Assembly: GCA_959605475.1 (NCBI GenBank)
Contig: CAUHFS010000027.1
Location: 1-33,343 of the forward strand
Length of the DNA: 33,343 nt
Direction: 5' to 3'
From: an uncultured Collinsella sp.
GTDB taxonomy: Bacteria > Actinomycetota > Coriobacteriia > Coriobacteriales > Coriobacteriaceae
Part shown: in pieces, positions 13,669 through 21,733 of the stretch
Numbering within the stretch: the first letter of the stretch is position 1
How the letters are laid out: each line of letters begins with the position of its first letter
Translations under genes and position numbers: made by a program
Notes under the pieces: generated by a model
The model's database searches: none
Seen by the model: the letters and a program-made list of their open reading frames with translations, nothing else
What the model was told of the DNA's origin: nothing

Positions 13669-13744
13669 TGGTGCCCCCGGGCGGATTCGAACCGTCGACA
13701 CCCGCTTTAGGAGAGCGGTGCTCTATCCCCTGAGCTACGGAGGC
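13669..13744 (-). tRNA. tRNA-Arg(CCT)
   Basis: The minus strand folds as a complete cloverleaf: acceptor GCCTCCG with CGGGGGC, D arm, anticodon stem CCGCT/AGCGG with loop CTCCTAA (anticodon CCT), and a T arm with GGTTCGAATCC. CCA is encoded at 13671-13669. The 3' part is the attachment site of the element, which restores the gene on insertion. Confidence 0.95.
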
Positions 13745-13807
13745 ATGTTGTACTAGTGTAGCAGATTTGCGCCACTACCATGCAGCGCATAGCCACTCTT
13801 CGAGATA

Positions 13808-13859
13808 GTCGTCTGCGACGTTCTTTAATGACTAGTCGTTTAAGAACGTCCCAGGCGAC
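13808..13859. repeat. ACTAGT-centred palindromic intergenic repeat, copy 1
   Basis: Arms 13808-13825 and 13842-13859 pair at 16 of 18 positions around a core with ACTAGT. A second perfect 16-bp palindrome, AGGCGACTAGTCGCCT, follows and contains the DUF956 stop codon. The core recurs at 17460-17511 and near 33201. It lies at the end of the PTS operon and may end its transcript. Confidence 0.6.
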
Positions 13860-14257
13860 TAGTCGCCTTTATGGAAGAGGCTTTTGATGACGGAGGGGAT
13901 GCTCTTGGCGCCCTTGGCCGTCACATCGATAAAGTCGGGCGAACGAACGAGCTTGTCCTCGTCAATGTACTTACGCACCGCGCGAAGCGTTTCCTTGTCA
14001 TTGCGCGTCGAAAACGTAAAGTGGCCATTCTCTTTGGTAAAGATGGCAAAACGCGTAATCTTCTTGGTGCCGCGCAAAACCTCGGCGGCAATATAGTCGA
14101 CCTCGTCCCACGGGATTTGGATATAATCCTCGGGATTACGCTCGTTATAGTACTCAAACGCCTTATTGCCCACCATCACGTTACCGTGACTGGTAAGCCC
14201 CATCAGGCAGGTTGCCGGCGTTGCCAAATCGACCGTGCTGTTCTGAGATTGCGCCAT
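13859..14257 (-). CDS. DUF956 family protein of the mannose PTS locus
   Basis: This 132-aa soluble protein matches the DUF956 (ManO-like) family, which nearly always follows mannose-type PTS genes. Recognisable parts are TCLMGLTSHGNVMVGNKAFEY, the IPWDEVDYI segment and FTFSTRNDKETLRAVRKYI. ATG 14257 is preceded by GGAGGG; an in-frame upstream start at 14308 would put coding sequence through a terminator hairpin. The gene is separated from IID by 120 nt holding that hairpin, so it is probably made at a lower level than the transporter. It is thought to modulate mannose PTS expression or activity. Confidence 0.85.
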   Translation of the reverse strand: MAQSQNSTVDLATPATCLMGLTSHGNVMVGNKAFEYYNERNPEDYIQIPWDEVDYIAAEVLRGTKKITRFAIFTKENGHFTFSTRNDKETLRAVRKYIDEDKLVRSPDFIDVTAKGAKSIPSVIKSLFHKGD

Positions 14258-14276
14258 ACGCGCCTCGCCCTCCAAT

Positions 14277-14321
14277 AAAAACAATCGGACCGCATCCAGT
14301 GTACCCACCGGGTGCGGTCCG
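14277..14321 (-). terminator. internal terminator between IID and DUF956
   Basis: On the minus strand CGGACCGCA (14321-14313) pairs with TGCGGTCCG (14294-14286); ATTG and a T-run follow (14281-14277). It lies just upstream of the DUF956 ribosome-binding site, so it probably lets only part of the PTS transcript through. Confidence 0.7.
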
Positions 14322-14377
14322 TTTCAATGGCTCAAAAGCCCTTGCCTAGCAACTCTCGGTCTTAAGCCGAAGCGTGC

Positions 14378-15298
14378 TTACATGAAGCCGCAGACGCGAC
14401 CGATGATGCCGACGGCGAAGAGAGCCAGGATGATGACGATCGGGCTGACCTTCTTCTTGAGGAGCTTGCAGACCAGAAGGGTCAGGCACACGGCGGCAAG
14501 GCCGGGGATGAGCTGATCGAGGTTGGCCTGAAGCGTGGTGACCTTCACCGGGTCGAGTGCGTTGGCACCGACAGAGCTGTACATCGTCAGTGCCTGCTTG
14601 ATGCCCTCAGAACCGGCGGGCAGGTTGGCCCAGTCGATATAGGCGCCAGCAGACTGCGTGACCTTGGAGACGACCGGGGTGAAGGAGATGGACACCCAGC
14701 GCTCGACCAGGGCGCCGATGATGAACATACCCAGGATGGAAGCACCCTCGGTGACCTTGCCCATCAGACCGCCGGAGAGGTCCTTGGCGATGGAGGAGCC
14801 GACCTTGTAGCCAAACTCCTGCGTGTACCACAGGAAAGCGTAACGGATGATGTTCCACGCGAAGAAGAACAGCAGCGGACCGGCGATGCTGCCGGACAGG
14901 GCCAGGGAAGCGCCCAGTGCGCCCAGAATCGGGCGAAGGGTGAACCAGAAGGCGGGGTCGCCGACGCCGGCGAGCGGGCCCATCATACCGACCTTGACGC
15001 CCTGAATGGCGACATCGTCAATCGGAGCACCGTTGGCGCGCTCCTCCTCGAGGGCGAGGGTAACGCCAATGACGGGGGCGGAAACATAGGGGTGGGTGTT
15101 ATAGAACTCCAGGTGGCGCTTAAGAGCGGCAATCTGGTCATCCTTGCTGGTGTAGAGCTTCTTGATCGCAGGGATCATTGCGAAGCACCAGCCGCCGTTC
15201 TGCATACGCTCGTAGTTCCACGAGCCCTGAAGGAACTGATGACGGAAGCAAACCTTCTTACGGTCAGCCTTGGTGAGCTGAATCTTGTTCTCTGCCAT
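14378..15298 (-). CDS. PTS mannose/fructose/sorbose family IID component
   Basis: This 306-aa membrane component partners with IIC in sugar translocation. It has family features: FRHQFLQGSWNYERMQ near the N-terminus, the GVKVGMMGPLAGVGD motif, and hydrophobic segments in the middle and at the C-terminus. The start is ATG 15298 after AGGAGGGG; a GTG 9 nt earlier overlaps that site. It lies 16 nt after IIC. Length and motifs are normal, so it should be functional. Sugar specificity (mannose, fructose, sorbose or amino sugar) cannot be read from sequence. Confidence 0.93.
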   Translation of the reverse strand: MAENKIQLTKADRKKVCFRHQFLQGSWNYERMQNGGWCFAMIPAIKKLYTSKDDQIAALKRHLEFYNTHPYVSAPVIGVTLALEEERANGAPIDDVAIQGVKVGMMGPLAGVGDPAFWFTLRPILGALGASLALSGSIAGPLLFFFAWNIIRYAFLWYTQEFGYKVGSSIAKDLSGGLMGKVTEGASILGMFIIGALVERWVSISFTPVVSKVTQSAGAYIDWANLPAGSEGIKQALTMYSSVGANALDPVKVTTLQANLDQLIPGLAAVCLTLLVCKLLKKKVSPIVIILALFAVGIIGRVCGFM

Positions 15299-15314
15299 AT
15301 GTATCACTCCCCTC

Positions 15315-16133
15315 CTACTCGTAATCGTTCAGAATGTCGCCGAGCGGGTCACCGGAGCCACCGCCCATGCCGCCACCCTGCTTGGCCAGATCCTTAAGGC
15401 CAAGGTAGATGAGGGCAAGGGAGATGCCGATGAGGCCAAGGGCGATCAGCGTGAGCTGAGGGATGGCAGCAAGGACAAAGCCGAGGATGAAGAACGGCCA
15501 GGTCTCCTTGGTGGCCATCATGTTGATGACCATGGCGTAACCGACGGAAGCGACCATGCCGCCGCCGACAGCCATGCCGCCGGACAGCCAATCGGGCATA
15601 GCGTTAAGCGCGTTGGTAACAGCCTCGGCCGGGATGATGCACAGAAGTACTGCCGGGATGGCGATACGAACACCCTGCATGAGGATGCCGGCGTACTGCC
15701 AACGCTCGATGCCGGCGAAGTCGCCCTTCTCGGCGCAGGCGTCCATGCCGTGAACCATAGCGGTAGCCAGGGTACGGCAGATCATGGTCAGGAACAGACC
15801 AGCGACCGACAGCGGGACGGCGACGGCGATGGCGGCGGTAACGGCCTTGGCCGAATCGGTGGCGCCACCGTTGAGGGCGAGCACCATGATGATCGAAGAA
15901 GCGACCGAGGCCAGAGCGGCGTCAGGCGCGACGGCGGCGCCGACGTTAGCCCAGCCAAGGGCCATCATCTGGAGCGAACCGCCCAGGAGGATGCCCTCCT
16001 GAAGGTGACCGGTTACGAGACCGATAAGCGTGCATGCCACGAGCGGCTGATGGAACTGGAACTCATCCAGAATGCCTTCCATACCGGCAAGCAACGCGAC
16101 AATCGCAACAAGCAGAATAGTGATTGCAGACAT
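15315..16133 (-). CDS. PTS mannose/fructose/sorbose family IIC component
   Basis: This 272-aa polytopic membrane protein forms the sugar channel with IID. It shows the EFQFHQPLVACTLIGLVTGH region, the GGSLQMMALGWANVGAAVAPD motif of the family, and repeated hydrophobic helices up to about residue 240. The C-terminal tail is Gly-rich (KQGGGMGGGSGDPLG) and cytosolic. It lies 18 nt after IIAB and 16 nt before IID, so the three are one operon. Confidence 0.93.
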   Translation of the reverse strand: MSAITILLVAIVALLAGMEGILDEFQFHQPLVACTLIGLVTGHLQEGILLGGSLQMMALGWANVGAAVAPDAALASVASSIIMVLALNGGATDSAKAVTAAIAVAVPLSVAGLFLTMICRTLATAMVHGMDACAEKGDFAGIERWQYAGILMQGVRIAIPAVLLCIIPAEAVTNALNAMPDWLSGGMAVGGGMVASVGYAMVINMMATKETWPFFILGFVLAAIPQLTLIALGLIGISLALIYLGLKDLAKQGGGMGGGSGDPLGDILNDYE

Positions 16134-16151
16134 GTATCGGACCCTCCTTTA

Positions 16152-17141
16152 CTATGCTTGAGCGGCCAGTTCGGCCTTAGCTTTCTTCAACATGGCGTCG
16201 AGATCCTCGGAGGAATCCGAAGGAACCTTGCGGACCTCGAACTTGACGCCCTTGGCCTTGAGAGCCTCGATGGTCTTGACGTCGTCATCGCCCATAGCGA
16301 CAGCGTTAGTGACGACGACCTTGCCCTTGGAGTGGGCCATGGAACCGATGTTGGCTTCCTTGATGTCGACGCCGGCCTCGATGGCCCTGAGCAGATCCTG
16401 CGGGTTCTCGAACAGCAGCATCGCCTTGGTGTCGCCAAAGCGCGTGTCCTTGACGACCTCGGCCATCTTCTTGATGGGCACGACGTTGGCGTGGACTCCC
16501 GGAGGGGCAGCCTGCTCGATCATGGTCTTGCGGAGCTCGTCGTGAGCAACGCCGTCGGAGACCACGATGATGCGGTTGGGGTTGATCTGCTTGGTCCACG
16601 TGGTGGCCACCTGACCATGCAGCAGACGCGTGTCGATACGGACGTGGGCGATCTTGATGTGCCCGTCGCCGATCACCGTTCCCGGAGGAATGGCACCCGC
16701 AGGAGCAGCGGCGGCCGCAGCCGGCTTCTTCTCCTCGGGCTCCAGAGACTCGGGCTTGACGCGCACACCGGCCTTAGCCTCAGTCACGAGATGTTTTGCG
16801 ATCGCATGTGCAGTGTTCTTTGCGTCAAAGCGCTGCGAATATGCCTCGATGAGCATAGGCAGGTTGACACCGGTGACGATAGCCCAGGAATCATGGCCCT
16901 CGATGAGACCGCTAATCTGGTTGAAGGGCGTGCCGCCCCACAGATCAACGAGGAAGAGCACCTGCTCCTGGTCCTCGAAGGAAGCGACTGCTTCCTCGAC
17001 CTTGGCTCGGAAGTCGTCGGGGCCCATGCTCGGCTCGAGCGAGACCACGGCTACAGACGGCTGATCGCCAAAGACCATCGAGCCCGTCTGCTTGATTCCA
17101 GCCGCCAAGTCACCATGGCTAGCAAGAACAATACTTACCAT
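16152..17141 (-). CDS. PTS mannose family fused IIAB component
   Basis: This 329-aa soluble phosphotransfer protein has an N-terminal IIA domain (about 1-130, phospho-His9 in ASHGD, plus DLWGGTPFN), an Ala/Pro linker (about 135-160), and a C-terminal IIB domain (about 165-325, phospho-His175 in DTRLLHGQV). Phosphate passes from HPr to His9, then His175, then the sugar. ATG 17141 follows GGAGG at 7 nt, which fits better than the GTG one codon upstream. It is the first gene of the operon. Confidence 0.95.
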   Translation of the reverse strand: MVSIVLASHGDLAAGIKQTGSMVFGDQPSVAVVSLEPSMGPDDFRAKVEEAVASFEDQEQVLFLVDLWGGTPFNQISGLIEGHDSWAIVTGVNLPMLIEAYSQRFDAKNTAHAIAKHLVTEAKAGVRVKPESLEPEEKKPAAAAAAPAGAIPPGTVIGDGHIKIAHVRIDTRLLHGQVATTWTKQINPNRIIVVSDGVAHDELRKTMIEQAAPPGVHANVVPIKKMAEVVKDTRFGDTKAMLLFENPQDLLRAIEAGVDIKEANIGSMAHSKGKVVVTNAVAMGDDDVKTIEALKAKGVKFEVRKVPSDSSEDLDAMLKKAKAELAAQA

Positions 17142-17459
17142 CACATAACCTCCTTTTTGTCTACGTAATTCCTACACGACAGTTATGGAGTATAGCTGCA
17201 AATACAGCAGAATTGTTTGAAAAACTGCAAAAGGTAGCATTATTTGTTTAAACGTCTTGTTTTGTTACAAGCTGATTACATTCCAGTATTTTGGCTGATT
17301 TGCTGCTGAGGATTGATAGCTGATCTATTTACATGACCGAATTGAGCACGCTGTTCATTATTGCCGGTTTTAAACAGACACAAATGTGCTCGGGTTGAGG
17401 CTATTTCGTTTAAACAGATGGTGCTTGACTAATGGTAAGGAATATGCTCTAGGAAAGTA
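17142..17459 (-). promoter_or_regulatory. promoter and operator-like repeats of the PTS operon
   Basis: On the minus strand a TATACT -10 (17194-17189) would start transcription near 17182; the -35 is poor, as at activated promoters. Just upstream are two similar sites, CTGCAAATACAGCAG (about 17197-17211) and CTGCAAAAGGTAGCA (about 17225-17239). Palindromic GTTTAAAC occurs at about 17247 and 17408, with a related TTTTAAACAGA near 17369. No sigma-54 GG-N10-GC match was found where expected. The rest of this 320-bp stretch is AT-rich and gene-free. Confidence 0.35.
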
Positions 17460-17511
17460 GTCGTTGGGGACCTTCTTTAATGACTAGTCGTTTAAGAACG
17501 TCCCCAACGAC
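17460..17511. repeat. ACTAGT-centred palindromic intergenic repeat, copy 2
   Basis: The arms GTCGTTGGGGAC (17460-17471) and GTCCCCAACGAC (17500-17511) are perfect. The interior (TTCTTTAATGACTAGTCG to AAGAAC) is nearly palindromic and identical over about 28 bp to the copy at 13821-13849. It lies at the 3' end of hypA and may end its transcript. Confidence 0.7.
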
Positions 17512-17515
17512 AAAG

Positions 17516-17944
17516 TTATGCGAGTTGGAGGGGGTTGGCGGCGTCGACGGCATCGGGGGCATCGGAGAGGCCGTCGGGGGCAGCGTCTGTCGGGTCCTCG
17601 TCGGGGGTCTCGATCTGCTTGATCATGACCTCCTGGCCCTGCAGCAGATAGGTCTCGCCGCTACCGCAATGGGGGCAGGTCTTGCCGTGCTCGACCGTCG
17701 CGTAGTCGCAGCCGCACGCCTCGCAATGCGTCACGGCCTCGACGGGCTCCACGATAAGCTCCGCGCCCTGCGTGATGGACTTTTTATCTGCCGCCCAGCG
17801 CCAAGCGTCGAGCAGCAAGTCGGGAACGACGCCCGAGACCTCGCCCAGCAGCAGCGTGACGCTCGAAACGCGACGCACGCCATTGGCGCGCGCCACGTTC
17901 TCAACATCGCGAATAATGTGATAAACGATTCCCAATTCATGCAA
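17516..17944 (-). CDS. hypA: HypA-family nickel metallochaperone
   Basis: This 142-aa protein delivers nickel to [NiFe]-hydrogenase (and often urease) maturation. It has the N-terminal MHE with the Ni-binding His2, and a zinc site of two CxxC pairs (Cys74/Cys77 and Cys90/Cys93) with an extra Cys79. The C-terminus has an unusual Asp/Pro/Ala-rich tail of about 30 residues beyond the normal 113-115. No other hyp gene or hydrogenase is in the window. It lies 96 nt downstream of the large oxidoreductase on the same strand, so they may share a transcript; the gap has an 8-bp inverted repeat (17990-17997/18018-18025). Confidence 0.9.
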   Translation of the reverse strand: MHELGIVYHIIRDVENVARANGVRRVSSVTLLLGEVSGVVPDLLLDAWRWAADKKSITQGAELIVEPVEAVTHCEACGCDYATVEHGKTCPHCGSGETYLLQGQEVMIKQIETPDEDPTDAAPDGLSDAPDAVDAANPLQLA

Positions 17945-18040
17945 GGTAGAAACCTTTCAACAACGGTTGATGCGATGCAAACTCAAAGCAAGGGGACAGC
18001 GAAATCTAGTCTGCGCCGTCCCCTTACCCGCCATGGTTAC

Positions 18041-20818
18041 CTATTTACGACCGAACTTGATTTTGATTGCACGCTTTAAAGCATACTTGCCAAGGCTCGG
18101 GAGCTTTTGCTCGTATTTGACCATCGTGGAGCACTCGGGGCGATCGCGATCCAGATGGATGGCATCGAACGCGCACTTGGTGGTGCACAGGCCGCAGCCG
18201 ATGCACTTGTTGGGGTCGACGATTGAGGCACCGCAGCCAAGGCAACGGGCGGTCTCGGCGCGCACCTGCTCTTCGGTAAAGGTCTCGACGTACTCGCTGA
18301 AGGGCGCGGCCTTCTCGCGCTCGTGGTCCACGTGGGCAACCTCACGGCTCGCGTTGTCATAGCTCTCGATCACGACATCGTCGCGGTCGAGCGCGGCGTA
18401 GCGGCGCTGGTTGCGGCCGATGGTGAGCGTGGAGCCCGGCTGCACAAAGCGATGGATGGACACGGCGGCCTCGTGACCGGCGGCGATGGCGTCGATAGCA
18501 AAGCTGGGACCGGTGTAGACGTCGCCGCCCACAAAGATGTCGGGCTCGGCGGTCTGGTACGTCTGCGGATCGGCAAGGGCACCCTGGCTGCGGCCGAGCT
18601 CCACCTTGGAGCCAGCCAGCAGGTCGCCCCACACAATGGACTGGCCAATCGACATGACGACACGGTCGGCATCGACACGGCGCAAGTCGTTCTCGTCATA
18701 CTCGGGCGCAAAACGGCCCTCGTCGTCAAAGACACGCGTGCAGCGCTTAAAGGTGATACCGCACACACGACCGGCCTCGTCCAGGTGAATCTCCTTGGGG
18801 CCCCAGCCGCAGCTAATGTGCGCGCCGTCCTCAATGGCCTCGCGACGCTCCTCCTCGCTGGCAGGCATCTTGACCTCGCTCTCCAGGCAGAACATCTCAA
18901 CGTGCTCGGAACCCAGACGGCAGGCGTTGCGCGCGACATCGATGGCCACGTTGCCGCCGCCCACCACGATGGTGCGCCCGGGCAGCGCGTCGATCTTGCC
19001 GCTGTTGACCTCGCGCAAAAAGTCGACGGCCACGGTCACGTCCTCGGCATCCTCGCCCGGAATACCGGCAAGGCGGCCACCCTGGCAGCCAATGGCCACG
19101 TAAAAGGCTTTAAAGCCCTGCGCGCGAAGCTCGTCGAGCGTCACATCGCGACCGACCTCCACGCCATAGCGGAACTCGGCGCCCATCAGGCGAATGACCT
19201 CGACCTCGGCCTCGATAACGTCCTTCTGCAGCTTAAAGCTGGGAATGCCGTAGGTGAGCATGCCGCCCGGGCGCTCGTTTTTCTCGAACACGACGGGCTT
19301 GTAGCCCTTCTCGGCCAGATAGAAGGCGCAGGACAGACCGGCCGGACCGGCGCCGATGATGGCGATCTTCTGGTCGAAGCCGCCGGCACGCGTCGGGGTC
19401 ACCACAGGTGGGACATAGCGAGTCGCGGCATCCAGATCGCGCTGGGCGATAAACTTCTTGACCTCGTCGATGGCCACGGCCTCGTCCACGCGACCGCGGG
19501 TGCAGGCATCCTCACAGCGGCGGTTGCACACACGGCCGCAGATAGCGGGCAACGGGTTCTCGCGCTTGATGAGCGCCAACGCCTCGTCATAGCGGCCCTG
19601 CGCCGCGAGCTTCAAATAGCCCTGAACGGCAACGTGCGCGGGGCAGGCCGTCTTGCAGGGAGCGGTGCCGGACTCATGCGTCTCGATACGGTTGTCGTTG
19701 CGGTAGTTGGGCGACCACTTGGTGTGGTCCCACTTGGTGGCATCGGGCAGCTCCTGGCGCGGATACTCGGGCACCTGTCCGCCAGCCTTTTTGCTACAGA
19801 GCTTCTGGCCCAGTTTGGCGGCGCCGGCCGGACACACCTCAACGCAGCGACCGCAGGCCACGCACTTGTCCTTCTCGACCTTGGCGACGTAGGCCGAGCG
19901 CGACAGGTTGGGCGTGTTGAACAGCTGCGAAGTGCGCAGGGCGTAGCACACGTTGACGTTGCAGTTGCAGATGGCGAAGATTTTGTTCTCACCGTCGATG
20001 TTGGTGATCTGGTGCACAAAGCCGTTGTCCTCGGCCTGGCGCAGGATGTCGTAGACCTCCTCGCGCGTCACATAATGGCCGCGGTCGGTCTCGACCACGT
20101 AGTCGGCCATATCGCCCACGGCGATGCACCAATCGGCCGGGTCGTCGGCGCAGCCCTCTCCCATCACGCGACGGCTCGCGCGGCAGCTGCAGGTGCTAGC
20201 GGCATACTTACCTTCGTATTTGTCGAGCCAATGCTCGATATGCTCGATCGGCACCGAGGTGCTCGCGGCATCGATGGCCTTCTCGACCGGAATGACATGC
20301 ATGCCGATGCCGGCACCGCCGGGCGGCACCATCGGCGTGGCCTTGGACAGCGGTCCCTTGGACGCCTGCTCAAAGAACTTGGCATAGACCGGATGCTCCT
20401 CGAGCTGGCTCACGCGCATGTTGAGGAACTCGGCGGAACCCGGCACCAGCATGGGCAGCACCCACTGCTTGGCGCGCTCGGGGTTTTCCCAGTTGTACTC
20501 GAGCAGACCCGTGTAGCTCATGTCGTCGAGCATTTTTTCGATCTGGGCCTCGGGCATGCCGGTGATCTTGACCATCTCGGGCAGCGTGTAGGGGCGGCGC
20601 ATCTTCATCTTGCAGAGCACTTCGGCCTGCTCGTCGGTCGCGGCCTCGGCAAACGACCAGTACTCGTAGCCCAGCAGCTCATCGCGGTGCAGCAGGCGGT
20701 TGGTGCAGTGCTCGCATAGTTTGACGATGGCCTCGCGCGGATGCTCCGGTATCGGCGGCACGAACTCCGCGCCGATATCGGGCTCGGTATAGCTAATCCC
20801 CGGTCCGTTGAGAATCAT
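18041..20818 (-). CDS. multi-cluster Fe-S/FAD pyridine-nucleotide oxidoreductase (GltD-like)
   Basis: This 925-aa protein has an N-terminal Cys-containing domain (about 1-300, including CEHC and SCRASR) and a ferredoxin motif CVACGRCVEVCP (about 318-328). Next is a GltD-type helical Fe-S domain (CKTACPAH near 386, CGRVCNRRCEDAC near 428), an FAD site (IGAGPAG, about 488), an NAD(P) site (GGGNVA, about 620), and a C-terminal CLGCG plus CIGCGLCTTKC. It likely transfers electrons between NAD(P)H and a ferredoxin-type or substrate partner in the cytoplasm. ATG 20818 follows AAGGGA; the open frame continues to 21151 but would cross the operator region. It is divergent from a TetR gene. Confidence 0.85.
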   Translation of the reverse strand: MILNGPGISYTEPDIGAEFVPPIPEHPREAIVKLCEHCTNRLLHRDELLGYEYWSFAEAATDEQAEVLCKMKMRRPYTLPEMVKITGMPEAQIEKMLDDMSYTGLLEYNWENPERAKQWVLPMLVPGSAEFLNMRVSQLEEHPVYAKFFEQASKGPLSKATPMVPPGGAGIGMHVIPVEKAIDAASTSVPIEHIEHWLDKYEGKYAASTCSCRASRRVMGEGCADDPADWCIAVGDMADYVVETDRGHYVTREEVYDILRQAEDNGFVHQITNIDGENKIFAICNCNVNVCYALRTSQLFNTPNLSRSAYVAKVEKDKCVACGRCVEVCPAGAAKLGQKLCSKKAGGQVPEYPRQELPDATKWDHTKWSPNYRNDNRIETHESGTAPCKTACPAHVAVQGYLKLAAQGRYDEALALIKRENPLPAICGRVCNRRCEDACTRGRVDEAVAIDEVKKFIAQRDLDAATRYVPPVVTPTRAGGFDQKIAIIGAGPAGLSCAFYLAEKGYKPVVFEKNERPGGMLTYGIPSFKLQKDVIEAEVEVIRLMGAEFRYGVEVGRDVTLDELRAQGFKAFYVAIGCQGGRLAGIPGEDAEDVTVAVDFLREVNSGKIDALPGRTIVVGGGNVAIDVARNACRLGSEHVEMFCLESEVKMPASEEERREAIEDGAHISCGWGPKEIHLDEAGRVCGITFKRCTRVFDDEGRFAPEYDENDLRRVDADRVVMSIGQSIVWGDLLAGSKVELGRSQGALADPQTYQTAEPDIFVGGDVYTGPSFAIDAIAAGHEAAVSIHRFVQPGSTLTIGRNQRRYAALDRDDVVIESYDNASREVAHVDHEREKAAPFSEYVETFTEEQVRAETARCLGCGASIVDPNKCIGCGLCTTKCAFDAIHLDRDRPECSTMVKYEQKLPSLGKYALKRAIKIKFGRK

Positions 20819-20934
20819 GGTTGTCCCTTCTCTTGCCACAGCCCGGCGAGACCGCGGCGCCCCTCTTTTTTTGCAGGCCGGGCATGCCCCCATGCCGTTC
20901 ACCCGCCATTGTTGATATTGTGTCAAAAATAGTA

Positions 20935-20978
20935 TTGACGAACCGTCAACAATATTCAAGACTGTTAGGCGAACGGTC
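20935..20978. promoter_or_regulatory. two operator-like repeats between the oxidoreductase and TetR genes
   Basis: TTGACG-AAC-CGTCAA (20935-20949) is a palindrome with 6-bp arms. A second copy, GGCGAACGGTC (20968-20978), matches GACGAACCGTC of the first at 9 of 11 bases. The copies are 31 bp apart, about three helical turns, which suits cooperative binding. Control of both divergent genes by the TetR protein is inferred. Confidence 0.5.
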
Positions 20979-21007
20979 AGGCAAAAGAGGATGAAAGGCG
21001 GCAAAAC

Positions 21008-21670
21008 ATGGGCAACAACACAGCAGATATCTCTGTGGTCGATGCCGTCCCCGCATCCGATAGCGCGGCAAAGCGCCTGACGGGCGACGAACGCCGTCGC
21101 GAGATCCTCGATGCCGTGCGCACCGTAAGCTCCGAACTGGGCGTGTCCCACCTATCGGTATCGGCCGTGACCAAGCGAGCCGGCTGCACGCGCTCGCTGT
21201 TCTACCACTACTTCGCCGACATGGACGCCGCCGTCACCGCCGTCATGGACGAGGCAATCGACGGTTTTATCTCCGAGCTCGAGCAGTGGAATGCCAGCCG
21301 CACCGTTGGTGATATCGAGGGCGCGCTCGACACCGTCGCCCCGCTCTTTAAGCGCCTGGTCGCCAGCGGCCACGAGCTTCCGAGCACGCTCACCTCGAGC
21401 AGCGGCGCGCTCTACGGCGGCTTTTTGCACAACGTGGTCCAGCGCGTGGCGCAGTATATCTGCGATACCACCGTGGTGGATTTTGTCGCCCATCATGAGC
21501 TACGCATCGACCATGTCTACGAGACGTTCTACACCCTCATTATGGGGTTGTTGATGTATATCCGCACGCACCCCGATGTGCCCGACGAGACGGTCAAGGA
21601 AATCATCGCCTCGACACTCCACATCGAGGGCTATACCGCCAAGTATCCGGAGCGCATGCCCCAGAACTGA
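21008..21670 (+). CDS. TetR/AcrR family transcriptional regulator
   Basis: This 220-aa regulator has an N-terminal TetR helix-turn-helix (about 28-75; RREILDAVRTV, SVSAVTKRAGCTRSLFYHYF). The helical C-terminal ligand domain is not similar to a family I can name. The N-terminal 25 residues are a polar extension. The ATG follows AAAGGCGG at about 7 nt. It is divergent from the Fe-S/FAD oxidoreductase and 63 nt upstream of the membrane protein gene, so it probably controls one or both. Confidence 0.9.
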   Translation: MGNNTADISVVDAVPASDSAAKRLTGDERRREILDAVRTVSSELGVSHLSVSAVTKRAGCTRSLFYHYFADMDAAVTAVMDEAIDGFISELEQWNASRTVGDIEGALDTVAPLFKRLVASGHELPSTLTSSSGALYGGFLHNVVQRVAQYICDTTVVDFVAHHELRIDHVYETFYTLIMGLLMYIRTHPDVPDETVKEIIASTLHIEGYTAKYPERMPQN

Positions 21671-21733
21671 CGACATTTGGCCAAACTGCCCGCGATCAGA
21701 AGAGGGGCCGCGGGCGTGTGAAAGGAGAGCAGC

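Larger units (their letters stand above)
31..13714. mobile_element. integrative mobilizable element inserted in tRNA-Arg(CCT)
   Basis: The element is bounded by 48-bp perfect direct repeats, 31-78 and 13667-13714; the right copy is the 3' part of an intact tRNA-Arg gene. It carries a tyrosine recombinase next to the left repeat, an Xis-like gene, a winged-helix gene, a relaxase plus MobC-like protein, and cargo. No type IV coupling protein, VirB4 or other conjugation ATPase is seen, so it should be mobilizable (IME-like) rather than self-transmissible. The integrase lies at the end far from the intact tRNA; in a circular form the right end (13.1-13.7 kb) would lie directly upstream of it. Whether it still excises cannot be seen. 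Confidence 0.9.

Noticed and set aside
15285..17168. 627-aa plus-strand frame opposite the PTS genes
   Set aside because: Shadow; the minus strand encodes IIC and IIAB with catalytic histidines.
17142..17460. Sigma-54 promoter for the mannose PTS
   Set aside because: TTGC-like segments occur, but no GG lies 10 nt before the GC on the minus strand.
18323..20719. 798-aa plus-strand frame opposite the Fe-S/FAD oxidoreductase
   Set aside because: Shadow of a gene with clear Fe-S, FAD and NAD(P) motifs on the other strand.
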